Of a stretch of 64,000 nucleotides of DNA, positions 35,662-46,655 are shown one piece after another. The stretch's first letter is position 1. Each line of letters begins with the position of its first letter. The position numbers and the translations under genes are program-made. The DNA comes from Sesamum alatum. Its lineage: Eukaryota > Streptophyta > Magnoliopsida > Lamiales > Pedaliaceae. The stretch is from the NCBI GenBank assembly GCA_034509735.1, contig JACGWO010000006.1, positions 34,465,141 through 34,529,140 of the forward strand, read 5' to 3'. The notes under the pieces were generated by a model. That model was not told the DNA's origin. It worked only from the letters and a program-made list of their open reading frames with translations, and did not search any database.

Positions 35662-37146
35662 ATAATTAAAAGGGAATCTAGAAATTTCTTAAATATGAAC
35701 TGATAAATAATTAAATTAGTTAAGAAAGTTAACCAGAAACTTTTAGAGAGGCGAAGAAGAATAAGAATACCTGTCACTGAAGGCAATTTCCCTCTTTCTT
35801 TGTCTGTCTTCTGCCTTTTCTTTTTTAGCTTTCTCACAAAGAAGACCTGACACGTTGCTGTCCCACTTTGCCCATCATCTTTGCTGCTTTTTTTTTTTTT
35901 TTAATAACTTTCATAAAAATCACAAATTGGCCCCTCAACTTTTAAACTTATATAACTTTATCTCAAAAACTTCATAAGACTCCACTTTAGTCCCTTAAAA
36001 TTTTAATATATTTAAATTGTACTCTATAGCTTTTTTACTAGCCAACCTTAGGCTTTTTAATTATTACAAATTGATCTCTTAAAGTTTTTAATTATTCAGT
36101 ATTATAGACATGGAGCATCACACTCTTCCCCGTTAAAAGAATTTAGTCCTTGAACTCTAATACATATTGGTTGTTCGTTGAAAAGCTGTTCATTTTAAGT
36201 AGGACGGTCATATAAATACAAAGAAATAATACTTACAGAGTATGCCTTCGATTTGAATCTTGATATTTATTACCTTAGACGAAATCTTAATTGGTGATCA
36301 GTGATCTTACTACTTGACATACTATGATATCATATTTACATTATGATATAACATACATCTAGGTACATTATGAGCATATTTACAAAATATTTAGTACTCA
36401 AGTTCTATATTTATATACCGGCATGACTTAATTTAAGATTATGTGGATTCACGATTAGTAAGAGAGTAAATTCTCAAGTTCTTCGTTCATATAGGCAAAT
36501 TGAATATCACAAAGATAGCAAAAAAGAATATAAATTAGGGTGAATATTAAGTATTAGAAGTTAAGTAGGACAAAACTACAATTTCAAGTAACGGTTCTAA
36601 AATATTCAAAATGGAAAATTGCAATTTACCCTTATGTGTAAGTTAAAAATGGCAAAAATATTCATTTGTGAAAAAAAAAAATCTCAATTTACCTCCCGAA
36701 GTTCAAAAAAGAAGTTTATTTATTTTTCATGAGCCAAAAAAAAAAGTTTAAAAAAGAAGAAAGCAAAATACCCCCCTTAGGCCTTGCTGTGTGCATCATG
36801 CACCCTATGTGAGATTTTGTTTTAATTTTACCTATAAAATGATTTTTATGCCTCAAAAATGTGTACCGTTAAATTTTGTTTTATATATATACTAATGGTT
36901 GAGTTTAATAAGTCATGGCTTAAATCTTTTCTTAGTTAGATCAAAATGATGTAAAAATAAATGGTTGACATCTATTTGAATGAGATCAATCACCCAAATT
37001 TATACAATTTATAAAAATATATTTATAAAATATATAAATTTTTATAGTAAATGAATAAATTAGTATATATATCATACATATATGTATGATATTATATAAT
37101 AAAAGAATAATATAACCAAAAAATTTAAAGACATTCGGAAAAGTCG
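35662..37146. other. Gene-free stretch upstream of the purine-rich block
   Basis: AT-rich. Poly-T at 35888-35902. Phrases such as AATTTACCTCCCG (36690) suggest a MITE remnant at about 36600-36780. No supported gene or RNA. Confidence 0.45.
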
Positions 37147-37460
37147 ACCGTTGATCTGGATGCAAAAGGGAAGGGGGAAGTGGCACAAGTGGGAGCGAGG
37201 AAGGGGAGGCGACATAGGCAGATGGAGGGAAAAGCAAGTAGAGAGGTCACGATGAGGGGGAAGGGGAAGGGGAGGCGCACAGGCGACAATTGTAGGAAGG
37301 AACCGACTGTGATAGGGACAGAGGAGGGGGAGGGAAGGTGCAGGAAGCGGTGGGAGGAGGGGGCGACAACAACAGGGGGTAGAGAGGGAATACACAACGA
37401 CAATAGGGGGAGGGGACGATGGCAACAACGACAGAGAGAGGAGGTGGGGATGGTCTGTTG
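37147..37460. repeat. Strand-asymmetric purine-rich (G/A) block
   Basis: About 310 bp of almost uninterrupted G and A on the plus strand (GGAAGGGGGAAG, GAGGGGGAAGGGGAAGGGGA and so on), in sharp contrast to the flanks. The minus strand yields Pro/Leu/Ser-rich frames in two phases, which is what such composition gives by chance. Runs of G make triplex or G-quadruplex formation possible. The origin is unknown. Confidence 0.55.
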
Positions 37461-37775
37461 AGTTAAAGGACACCTATTTAGTAAATTAGTAAATTAGTAA
37501 ATTATATTCTTGTGAATGTGAATATATTTAAAATTAGTATATCAGTATATTGCAATTTGTCCTATTTAAAATTAGTATATTATACTTTTAAATTTTAGGA
37601 ATTTCCACAACGTAATTCTTGTGAATGAGAATACAAAGAACTAATTAAGAAACCAAAGAAGAATACAAAGACTTAAGCAATGACATCATCAAAGTATTTA
37701 CATGCTAACTTTTAATTTTGTGGTGTGAACGGATCCCTACAATCAAATTAATTAAGACTACTATACCACATATCA

Positions 37776-38139
37776 AGAAAATTATAGTTTTGATCCCAAA
37801 ATATAAGATGATTTGTAATATTAGTCCCATATTTTTTAAAATAGTCAATATTAATCCCATATTTTAGGAAAATATAGCAAAGTTAGTCCTACCGTAGCAA
37901 TATTAGTCCCACACTTTATAAAAGTGTTGCAAAATTAGTCCCACATTTTAGCAAAATGTTGTAAAATTAATCCCAAAGTTTGTCCCAAAAGTTAATCCCA
38001 AAAGTTGCAATTTTTTCACTATGAAACTAAATTTGCAATATTTTTTTAAATTATGGAACTAATATTAGTTATTCTAAAAAATATGAGACTAATATTACAA
38101 ATTATCGTATACTTTGGGGCTAAAATTGCAATTTTCTCG
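37776..38139. mobile_element. TIR-type MITE abutting the gene C promoter
   Basis: Inverted ends AAGAAAATTATAGTTTTGAT and CTAAAATTGCAATTTTCTCG with mirrored TTTGTAATATTAGTC. Repeated TTAGTCCCA phrases fill the middle. It ends 9 bp before the first TATA-like motif of gene C. Same terminal family as 54399-54995. No clean duplication was seen. Confidence 0.6.
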
Positions 38140-38147
38140 CCAAATAC

Positions 38148-38169
38148 TATATAACATCACGCTATAAAG
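38148..38169 (+). promoter_or_regulatory. TATA region of gene C
   Basis: Two candidates: TATATAA at 38148-38154 and TATAAAG at 38163-38169. The second predicts transcription near 38195 and a pyrimidine-rich 5' UTR of about 90 nt that is conserved in gene D and psi-E. Confidence 0.55.
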
Positions 38170-38286
38170 TGGAGAGCTACACACTTCCTCTGTTGTGTGA
38201 CTCAATTCTCTGCTGGCTCTCTGCTTTACTCTTTGGTCCCTCTCTCCTCACTGATTTTCTCTGCAATTCTCAAAGGGAAGAAGGCA

Positions 38287-41200
38287 ATGGATGGGCCTTC
38301 ACTTCCGCTCAATGCTCGCCGTGTCTTGACCAAGAGTCTCATCGTTAACAGACTCTATATGTTCGTCAATGGGATTGCTATTCTCGCCTTGTTTTACTAT
38401 AGAGCCACCACTCTTCTTCGTATTATCGAGACCAGGGAGGCTCCTCTTGTCCCCTATCTTATCGTCATTTTCTCTGAGATTGTGTTCACGTTTTTCTGGG
38501 TTCTTTACCAAGCTTACAGATGGAAACCCGTTAAACTTGAGGTGTACCCGGAAAGATTACCGGGAGATGAGAAGCTTCCGCCGGTGGATGTGTTCATATG
38601 CACGGCGGATCCTAGCAAAGAGCCCTCCCTGGGGGTCATGAACACCGTTGTATCGGCTATGGCGCTTGATTACCCTCCTGATAAGCTTGCTGTTTATCTT
38701 CAGGATGATGGTGGTTCTTACGTTACTTTGAATGCCATTCGTGAAGCCTGGAAATTCGCCAGATTGTGGGTTCCCTTCCGCAGAAAGTATGAGTTGAAAA
38801 TTGCGTGCCCAGAAGCTTATTTTTCGTCTAAGGAAAGTGCTCATGAGAAGTTCATTGGCAGCAGTGAGTTCGCTGCTGAGAAGAAGATGATCGAGGTTCT
38901 TGATATAATTAGTATTACCCAGAATAGTATTCACTTTTGCATGTTTGATTTGCTTATTTTTCTGATATTTTGTGGTTTTGGGTGCAGAAAAAGTACACCG
39001 AATTCCAGGAGGCTCTGGAGAAGAATTCAGTAAATGCAAGCGCTTCTGTTAGCAGAGATCATCCACCTGTAATCGAGGTATAAAGTTTTGAAATAGGGTT
39101 TCTCAATCATAATTATTTGGCGCTTTAGAATTGAAAACACAGGTTTCTCTTATAAACAATTTTGTGCTCTTTAGTATTCCATCTAAATGGAGTTTATTCA
39201 GAAGGTGAACCCCATCGATGTCTCGAGAAACTTAATTAGGGCAGTAGATGAATATATTGCAGACCTATAAGTTGTTGATTTCAAAGTTTTGAAATAAAAG
39301 TTATCCTAGATTGTAATTTACAACTATGAAGCTGAGGTTAAACAACACCTTAATGCATTTCAAAATCTTGATGGATAGAATTTTGATGTTTTCGGATGGT
39401 TGTTTCTCAATTTGGTCTCTCATTTTGTTGTTCACAGGCAAGAAAAGAACATTGACTGGACCATTTGTGTTTTCCCTGTCTGAAACAGTAAATGTGTCTC
39501 TGTATTTTGTAAAATTCAAACTTCCACCAATAAAGTTCTTGGAATAGACCAAACAAGAAAAATGAAAGATAGTAAGATTGAGAGCGTCATAATCTAGCCG
39601 CCCAACTAGATTCGACTATTAACTTCTTGTAATGTTTTATTGACAGGTGATGACAGATGAAAATGGGGATTCCAACCTCAAAGAGATGCCTCTTCTTGTT
39701 TATATTGCTAGGGAAAAGAGGCCTGGTCATCCACACCATTTCAAAGGAGGAGCACTCAATGTTCTAGTAAACTCTCTTTCTTCCTCTGCCTTTTATGTTC
39801 TCTGTAGAATTTTCCTCGATTTCAGAGCAGCAACAAGCTTGTAGAATATTTATTTGAACTAAGGGTCTACATTAATGTAACAAAAGTGTGCCAAAAAGTT
39901 CTATACAGAAATGAATTCAGATTTCTTGTTTGCGTGCATCTGTTTTCTGCTTTATCTTTTTCCTTTTACACATACGTCATGCTTATTCTAAAATCATTTG
40001 CAGCTCCGAGTATCTGCAGTAATCACCAATGCTCCCTACTTTTTGGTGCTGGACTGTGACATGTACTGCAACAATCCGGCGTCGGCTCGCCTGGCTATGT
40101 GCTTCTATCTTGACCCTAAAATAGCGCCAAAGATTGCTTGGGTTCAATTCCCTCAGAAATTTCATAATTTGAGTGAGCATGATATCTATGGTGGTTCGCT
40201 GAATGCCATTTATGTATGTGATCTCAGACATTTTGCTGTTTTACTTAGATAAGAATCACATATTATTTTTACTTGTATCAATATACTTTATTTTCTTGAA
40301 AACTATACAGAAATCAGCGATAGGCTTCGATGGGCTTCAAGGACCTAACCTATATGGCTGCAACTTTGTCATGACAAGGGAATCAATCTATGGAACTGGC
40401 AAAATTGAAAAGGGTACTTTTAGTTATCAGTGCTACAAAATGATAACATAAGTTGGCGTTCCATAAACCATACTTGTCTTTTCATTTTTTTTGCAGAAGT
40501 TGATCTGAATCAGCTAAAGAAGACATTTGGTTCAAGCAATAAGTTCATCAAATCACTTTACAAAAGTTACAAACCACAGTTGCCGGAGGACAGAAAGCTC
40601 TCTGGTGAATTGCAAAAAGAGCTCCAACTGTTAGCCTCTTGTACTTACGACAATGGCACAGATTGGGGAGAAGAGGCAAGTACATACTCTTAGATTCTGA
40701 AAGTGAACCGTTCGAAGAGTCATGTACAATGGTGAATCATAGTTTACTACTTGTTCAATTGCAGGTGGGTTACAGATATTTTACTGTTGTGGAGGATGCT
40801 ATTACAAGTCTTAGTTTACACTGTAAGGGCTGGATTTCTGTGTATATCGACCCTGCCAATCCATGTTTCTTGGGTGCAACCACTACGAACCTGAATGATA
40901 TGTTGGTTCAACAGACACGATGGGCTTTTGGCCTAATGCAAATTGGTCTGTCAAGGTTTAATCCTCTTATATACGGCCCCTTGAGGATGTCCATTCTTGA
41001 AAGCTTGTGTTACTCTTACAATTTTTTGGAATCTCTCTATGCTCTGCCTGTTTATGGTTTGGCCATCATTCCTCCAATCTGTCTACTTTACGGCATTCCT
41101 CTGTATCCGAAGGTGAGTATAGATAGAATAAGGGGCAAAAGGGTGTTTCCTCTTTCACTTACTGAATGCATACCATAGCATTGACCATGCTTACACTTCT

Positions 41201-41876
41201 CTGTGGGTCTTAATTTGAAGACTTAATATCTGTTTAACCACAATCTGCCCGAACTGGATCAGTGCAATGGTGCTCATTCAATCATTTTCCTTTGGTGCCT
41301 TTCTAACTCTTGCTTTCTTAAATTGTTTCACAGGTTTCAGATCCATACTTTATTGTGTTTGCATTCATCTTTCTCTCATCACGACTCAAGCATGTGCAAG
41401 AGACCATTTCCTTTGGGGACCCGTTGAGGAATACGGTGTATGAACTGAGGGTTTGGATGATGAAGTCGGGAGCATGTTACTTTTACGCAATTCTGAATGC
41501 GATCTTGGACAAAATTGGTTTGCATGAAGCAAATTTTTCTCTAACAAGCAAGGTGGTTGACAATGAACAAGAAACACGTTTCAAGCAGGGGATATATGAT
41601 TTCCAAGTATCACCTATGCTGCTCATCCCATTATGCAGCTTGTACATTCTTAATTTGGCCGCCTTTATAATCAGTATCCCAAGGCTCTTTTATAAGAGTG
41701 ACGAATTGTTGGCACAAGCCGTTCTCTCCTTCTTTGTGGTAATCGTGAATTACCATTTGCTGGAAGGTATGTTCTTGAGGAAGGACAAGGGCCGGATTGC
41801 ACCGTCTGTTACTCTGCTCTCTATTGCAATTTCTGCAATCATCTTGGGCTGCGGATCTCTCCTTCTGTTTTACTAA
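38287..41876 (+). CDS. CSLG: Gene C: cellulose synthase-like protein, CslG/CslM-type
   Basis: Predicted 733-aa membrane GT2 glycosyltransferase. Exons: 38287-38895, 38988-39077, 39647-39766, 40004-40213, 40311-40413, 40497-40675, 40765-41112, 41334-41876. The start [17 protein letters not shown] is the first ATG after the TATA motifs and is shared with D, F and psi-E. Helices at about 21-42 and 54-76; ADPSKEP 107-113; DDG 140-142; DCD 290-292; VED 446-448; QQTRW 486-490; about six C-terminal helices, end ...GCGSLLLFY. Intron 6 is GC-AG (GAG|GCAAGT). Intron 2 is long (569 bp); D and psi-E keep one part of it, F another. All motifs needed for catalysis are present. The N-terminus lacks the CHVKK motif of A and B. 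Some members of this clade are triterpene glucuronosyltransferases; this is possible but unproven here. Confidence 0.94.
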
Positions 41877-42449
41877 TTGAAATGATGTTGGCTGCCTTCA
41901 TTTTGTATTGCTGGTGGTTCTGAAGTACTGGAACTGGAATTGCAACTACTACACTTGTAAATCTGGAATAGTCTTTTTCAAATATCAGTTCTTGCACGAA
42001 TTGCAGTGTTTTATTCCAGGCTCTATGAATGCAGTATGTTGGTAGGCATTAGCTTTGCTCTGTTATATATATGCATATATGCGTAATAGTTTTATTGTTA
42101 CTTCATTTCGAGATTTTCTCCTTATCATTAGTTTGCTAATGATAATACCTTTGCAAATTTAGCAAATTGATGTGTATTATCAAGACGTTTGATGAGACTA
42201 AAAACACGTGTAAACTCTGTGTTTGTTTTCGAAATAATGTAGTGCTTTCATGAATATGATATGAGAACCAAAATGAGTAGGGGAAGGTCCTGCCCAGACC
42301 TAAAGAAGGTTTAAATAAATTAAATACTACTTGGGTTTTACCCAACCTAAGTAAACTCAATGAGTCTTTAGACTTGAAGGCAATATTCTATTCCCGGTTT
42401 ATTTGGGTCGGATTTGAACCAACCCGGGTTGTTATATATATATATATAT
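41877..42449. other. 3' flank of gene C
   Basis: About 41877-42030 is the 3' UTR: in inverted orientation it matches 48850-49003 beyond gene D (for example TATTGCTGGTGGTTCTGAA and CAACTACTACACTT). No exact AATAAA. A (TA)n tract precedes the Helitron-like element. Confidence 0.6.
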
Positions 42450-42686
42450 ACTAGTCGTCGTGGCACACCGTCTCTGCGTGCATATAAAATAATATTGCAC
42501 GTTTTAAAGTTACTGTAAATAAGAAAATACACATACTAATCAACACATTGTATTTAAAAAAAGAAAAAAAGAAAAGAAATAAAAACTAACTTAGGGATAT
42601 TATTCGATAATAAAAAAATTGGTGTTGCGGCGTAAGTTACCTCCAATTATTAATAAAAATAGGGTTTGCTTTTATATAATAGTATA
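42450..42686 (-). mobile_element. Small Helitron-like element, copy 2
   Basis: Minus strand: ATACTATTATATAAAAGC at the 5' side to GGTGTGCCACGACGACTAGT at the 3' side (CTAGT end). Shares AAATTGGTGTTGCGG, AAAACTAACTTAGG and ATCAACACATTG, in order, with 15345-15590. Confidence 0.55.
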
Positions 42687-44124
42687 AATATTTTAATTTT
42701 TGGTTCAGTGTTCAGTCGTCGAAGGCCTCTTTTCCTCCTCTTCCTAGCCGGCCGACCGCCAGGCTAATCTGGTGTGTTTGTGTGTTGGTAGCATACATGT
42801 TTGTTTGTTTGTTTGTTTGTTTTTTTTTTCAGTTTTCAATTTTTGAAACAATAATTAAAGTGAAAACATGTTTTTTCATACGTATTCTCATTATATAAAA
42901 CACAATTTCATTAAATAATTCAAACATATTTTAATCTCACATGAAAATCTATATGAAATCAAAAATACATATTTTCCACAAAAAACTAAAAATAAAAACA
43001 CAACCAAACATGCTGGCTGGAAGCAAGAACACCCGCGCAAACACACTTCAATCACCGTAAGAGTGGAGAGAATTAGGGAAAATTTGGGCACGGATAAGGT
43101 GGGTAAGAACGGGTATATTACCCGATTCAAACTCATCATTTGATTCATGAGTTTGGATTTGGACCTGATTTAATAGTATGGTTTTTTGCATGGGTCTTAA
43201 GTTGTCTTATTGGGCACGAGTAATTGTGGCGCATTGAAATGAACAAAATCTCAATCATATCTTCTTATCAAAAGCATGTTTGGTTAGAATGATGGAATTA
43301 GGTTCATAAAAGACATTCGTTAGGTGTTCCCTACACTGCAAGCAGATGTCAAGCTCAATGTTTCAATCTTTATCAAGCTTTTGCTTTTCTTCCTTTAATA
43401 CGAAAATGATTTCTAAAAAAAAGTATAAAGTATTTGATAATTTTTTTTTTTGAAAAGTTTATAAAATTTAAAGATCGTATTTTAATAACGTAAGGAATTT
43501 GCACTTATTTTAAAGATTTTAATGAATTTATTCAATTCTAATCATATCAATAAAAAATATTATCGTCAATAATATCTTATAAGTTTTATGGTCTTATATT
43601 ATTTTATCCTATTCAATTTCTTATGAGATATTTTTGAAAACTTATAAACTCTCCCAAACACCCTCTAAATTAAATGTCTCTATTAATCAGCTTCAACATC
43701 CTAATATTTATGTATAAAATGATTTAACAAATAGTTTTTATCACCAAAAAAAGAATGTATAAATTCTATGTAAATTAATTACGATATCTCTTGCTAAAAA
43801 GAAAAACCTAATCGATGACGTATACCATCACTTATATATGTATATATATAAATTCTATTCAATAACTTTAATAGTAACATCAAATCGATATCAAACTTAA
43901 AACAATATATATAAATAAAAATAAGCATTAATTGGATGATTTGATTATGCGTCACTAGCAAGCTATTAACTAAATATTAGGACATAAAGGCATACTTTTT
44001 AATTAATTATTTATTATTGGACTACGACGGATTATTAAACTATTATGCGATTTGCGGATCAAGAAAAGTATTAAATAATTTGACAATTATCCCTTTACGA
44101 TGCTTTTCTTCTTACTTTCTTTTT
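42687..44124. other. Gene-free stretch between genes C and D
   Basis: (GTTT)n microsatellite at about 42798-42825. 43430-43680 carries the TTATAAG / CAAACACCCTC vocabulary of the hAT-like repeat. The rest is AT-rich with no supported gene. Confidence 0.45.
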
Positions 44125-44185
44125 CGATCTGTTTTCACATTTGTTTTCCTCTGTTCACAAGTAAAGCATATCGTTCATAGAATAA
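44125..44185 (+). pseudogene. Possible relic of a Csl exon 8
   Basis: The plus strand here translates to FTFVFLCSQVKHIV. Exon 8 of the cluster genes starts its membrane helix with FAF(V/I)[11 protein letters not shown]. The DNA agrees over about 50 bp, especially TTTGTTTTCCTCT...CAA.T.AA.CA. Similarity stops on both sides, no other exon is visible nearby, and the stretch is short, so chance cannot be excluded. Confidence 0.35.
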
Positions 44186-45921
44186 TTAACCTAAATTCTA
44201 TGAGGCCCTAATCTTTTTTTTTTTTTAATAATCACAATTCATTATATAATTCATTACATTTAAATTTTAAAATCGATTCAATATAACAATAATTCGAATT
44301 AACGGAAACATTCAAATGAGACCAAAAAAAAAAAACTAACAAAATAGACATATATCCATATTCGTGAGACTTGAGCGAATACCTTTTCATTGAGGCCTCA
44401 ATTTTATCAATCAAACAAGACCAGCTCATTGGCATAAGGCCCTAATGAGTCACAATTAATTAATCACTAAGGTTAGTTTCTTTACTTTAAAATAATCAGC
44501 ATTATAATGGTTTTCACATTGTGGATTCTTGTAGATGATGTTCTCTTCCCTTTAATTTAATTATTTATACTTTTTTGGGATTTGTTTATGTCGCAATTAA
44601 ATTATCATCAAAACGTGTGATGAAATTATAAATACATCCTGATTTGTGTTTGTTTTTTAAATAATGTATTGTTTTTATGAATTTGATATAAGAACCCAAA
44701 TCCCTGCATATGAACAAAATATGATCAATCATATTTTGTCATTTATTATACCAAAATGAAAAAAAAAAAAACCCACATAAATTGTTGTAGCGTAGTGATT
44801 AAGATCGAATGTGTCACACCACGATGTGGGTTCAAATCCTTGTTAAGGACTTTAATGAGGCAAAATATGCGTCCTAACCATTGTGTTTATTTTCATGTGA
44901 TTATGTCTAGATTCTTAACAACAGTTTATTAACTATAAGATCCTAGCCGGTGTTGATTCTCATGATTCTTGGCGACAGTCATTGGCGAAATCAAAAACTT
45001 GGCTTAGCCCTGTCAAAATTTAATACAATTCATCAACAAATTTAAATTACTATAATTCATAATTGCAAGTTAAATACATACCATGGCATAAATACAATTA
45101 ATTCTTATAACTATTACTCCGGCAACGAGGGGTGAGTTAAAATCTACGAGTCTACATGTTCTGAAAATATTGCAAAATCACTTCATTATTAATATCAACA
45201 AATGTCTCCTTCTTAATATAACAAATCATCAAGCCATTCAATTATTTATCATCGATCTTATTTCGCAATTCAATTTTGAAGATATTCATTGCTGAAAAAA
45301 TTCTTTCTACGTATGTTGTTGCCACTGAAACAAAAAAAAAAAAAAAAAAACCCAACAATTTGAGGACCAAAACTGCAACTTTAAATTATTTGAGAATCAA
45401 AACTGTAAAGTGACTTTATTTGAGAAACAAAATCGTAATTATCCCAACTATATATAAAAAGGAAAATGGGCTAAGAGCCCAAAGGGCAAGGCTCAAAACC
45501 AAGCTTGTCGACCAGATGGGCTTGACAAGGCTTAACACAACACCTGACGACAATAGATCAGCTATCGAAATTCTGATTGACGTTGATTCTTATGATTCTT
45601 GATTACAGTAAATCAAGGGCTTGACCAATGTTGTTTTTCACGTAGTTAGGCCTTATTCTTGACAATAATAGATCATGTATAAAGTCCCTAGCCAACACAT
45701 GGTACAACCCAATTTTTTTTACTGGTCTACAACTTGTCACCTCTACTTTCTCATTTATGCAGCCCAAAAAGAAATAGAAAAATAGTGTACAAAAAAAGGA
45801 AACTTAGTACTCAGCACAAAAAGGAATACAATTAACATGAGAAGCCCATTGTTTAATCCAACAATTAAATTATTAAATGTTTATCCACCTACATACATCT
45901 ACACCAAACATACGTATTGTG
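44186..45921. other. Gene-free stretch between genes C and D, second part
   Basis: Contains a SINE (44783-44900), poly-A at 45330-45349, and a fragment of the long-TIR MITE family (45350-45440). Short frames are chance. Nothing else recognised. Confidence 0.45.
44783..44900 (+). mobile_element. tRNA-derived SINE, copy 3
   Basis: Box A-like TAGCGTAGTGATTAAG (44789-44804) and box B GGGTTCAAATCC (44828-44839), at the normal spacing for a pol III promoter. No complete tRNA fold. Confidence 0.6.
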
Positions 45922-46655
45922 TCTATACTATTATAAAAGAGAACATTTTATCGTACCAACTTTTAAATATCCATAATTATCCTTTAATTCATTTCTTTTT
46001 TAAAAAGTTACTGATCACAATAGTAATTTTAATCTTTTTTTTTTCTCCTAGTTCACTATTTCATATTTCTCTCGCCTCATTCCATGTTTCTTTTTTTCTT
46101 GCTTATTCTTTCACATTTTTTTTCTCTTCATCTCATACCACAGTTCCCCCTGAGCTGTGCTTCTATTTAACAAATAAGTTCATCCGTTAGTCAAAATTTA
46201 TGAATTTATTAATATTAGCAAAATATAAAAAAAAAAAACATATGTTTACCCCCGATTGACTTATTACTGAGTTATTGTAGGTCAAATAAATTCTTTAATG
46301 CCCAAATTACCCATATACATCTTCACACGTTAATGCATGTAAGAAAATATATCTTCACGGTTATAAGTGTAGTTTGGTTAGAAAAAAAATTTGATCTACA
46401 ATAAGTCAGTAATTAAGTCAAACGAGGATAAATATCAATTTTCATTCTTTTTTTTTTTTTGTTAATATCGATAAATTTAGTAAATTTTGACTAATAAAGA
46501 CCTATTTATCAAACAGAAGCAAACTTAAAGATATTAAATATAATTTTTTACATCATAAAGAATCTACATATAATTACACTAAATTTTTTTAAAAAAATAT
46601 ATAATTATTTTTTATTTTTTACATACTCGCAAGAACATTGTGCAACGATAATTAT
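45922..46655 (+). mobile_element. Helitron-like element, copy 3, with nested MITE fragment
   Basis: Begins TCTATACTATTATAAAAGAG and ends TGTGCAACGATAATTA; both termini match 52613-52903. 46146-46600 inside it is a truncated member of the 'GGGATAATTACAC' Mutator-like family (AACAAATAAGTTCATCCG, AAACAGAAGCAAAC). Confidence 0.55.
46146..46600. mobile_element. Truncated Mutator-like MITE nested in a Helitron-like element
   Basis: Interior and right arm match 19002-19547; the left arm is shortened and begins CCCCTGAGCT. Heavily mutated, no clear duplication. Confidence 0.55.

Noticed and set aside
37072..37473. Proline- and leucine-rich open frames on the minus strand (133 and 92 codons)
   Set aside because: They come from the purine-rich block; two phases are open at once and there is no intron, promoter or homology support.
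38197..38286. In-frame extension upstream of the gene C start
   Set aside because: It would have to begin at a GTG and would lie in the conserved pyrimidine-rich 5' UTR; the first ATG is at 38287, matching D, F and psi-E.
38557..39039. Long antisense frames opposite exon 1 of several Csl genes
   Set aside because: They mirror codon bias of the real coding strand and are interrupted at different places in the paralogues.
40676..40764. Sequencing error as the explanation of the GC donor
   Set aside because: The same GC donor is seen independently in all six genes.
44783..44840. Candidate tRNA gene
   Set aside because: Box A and box B are present but no acceptor stem or cloverleaf can be formed; better read as a SINE head.
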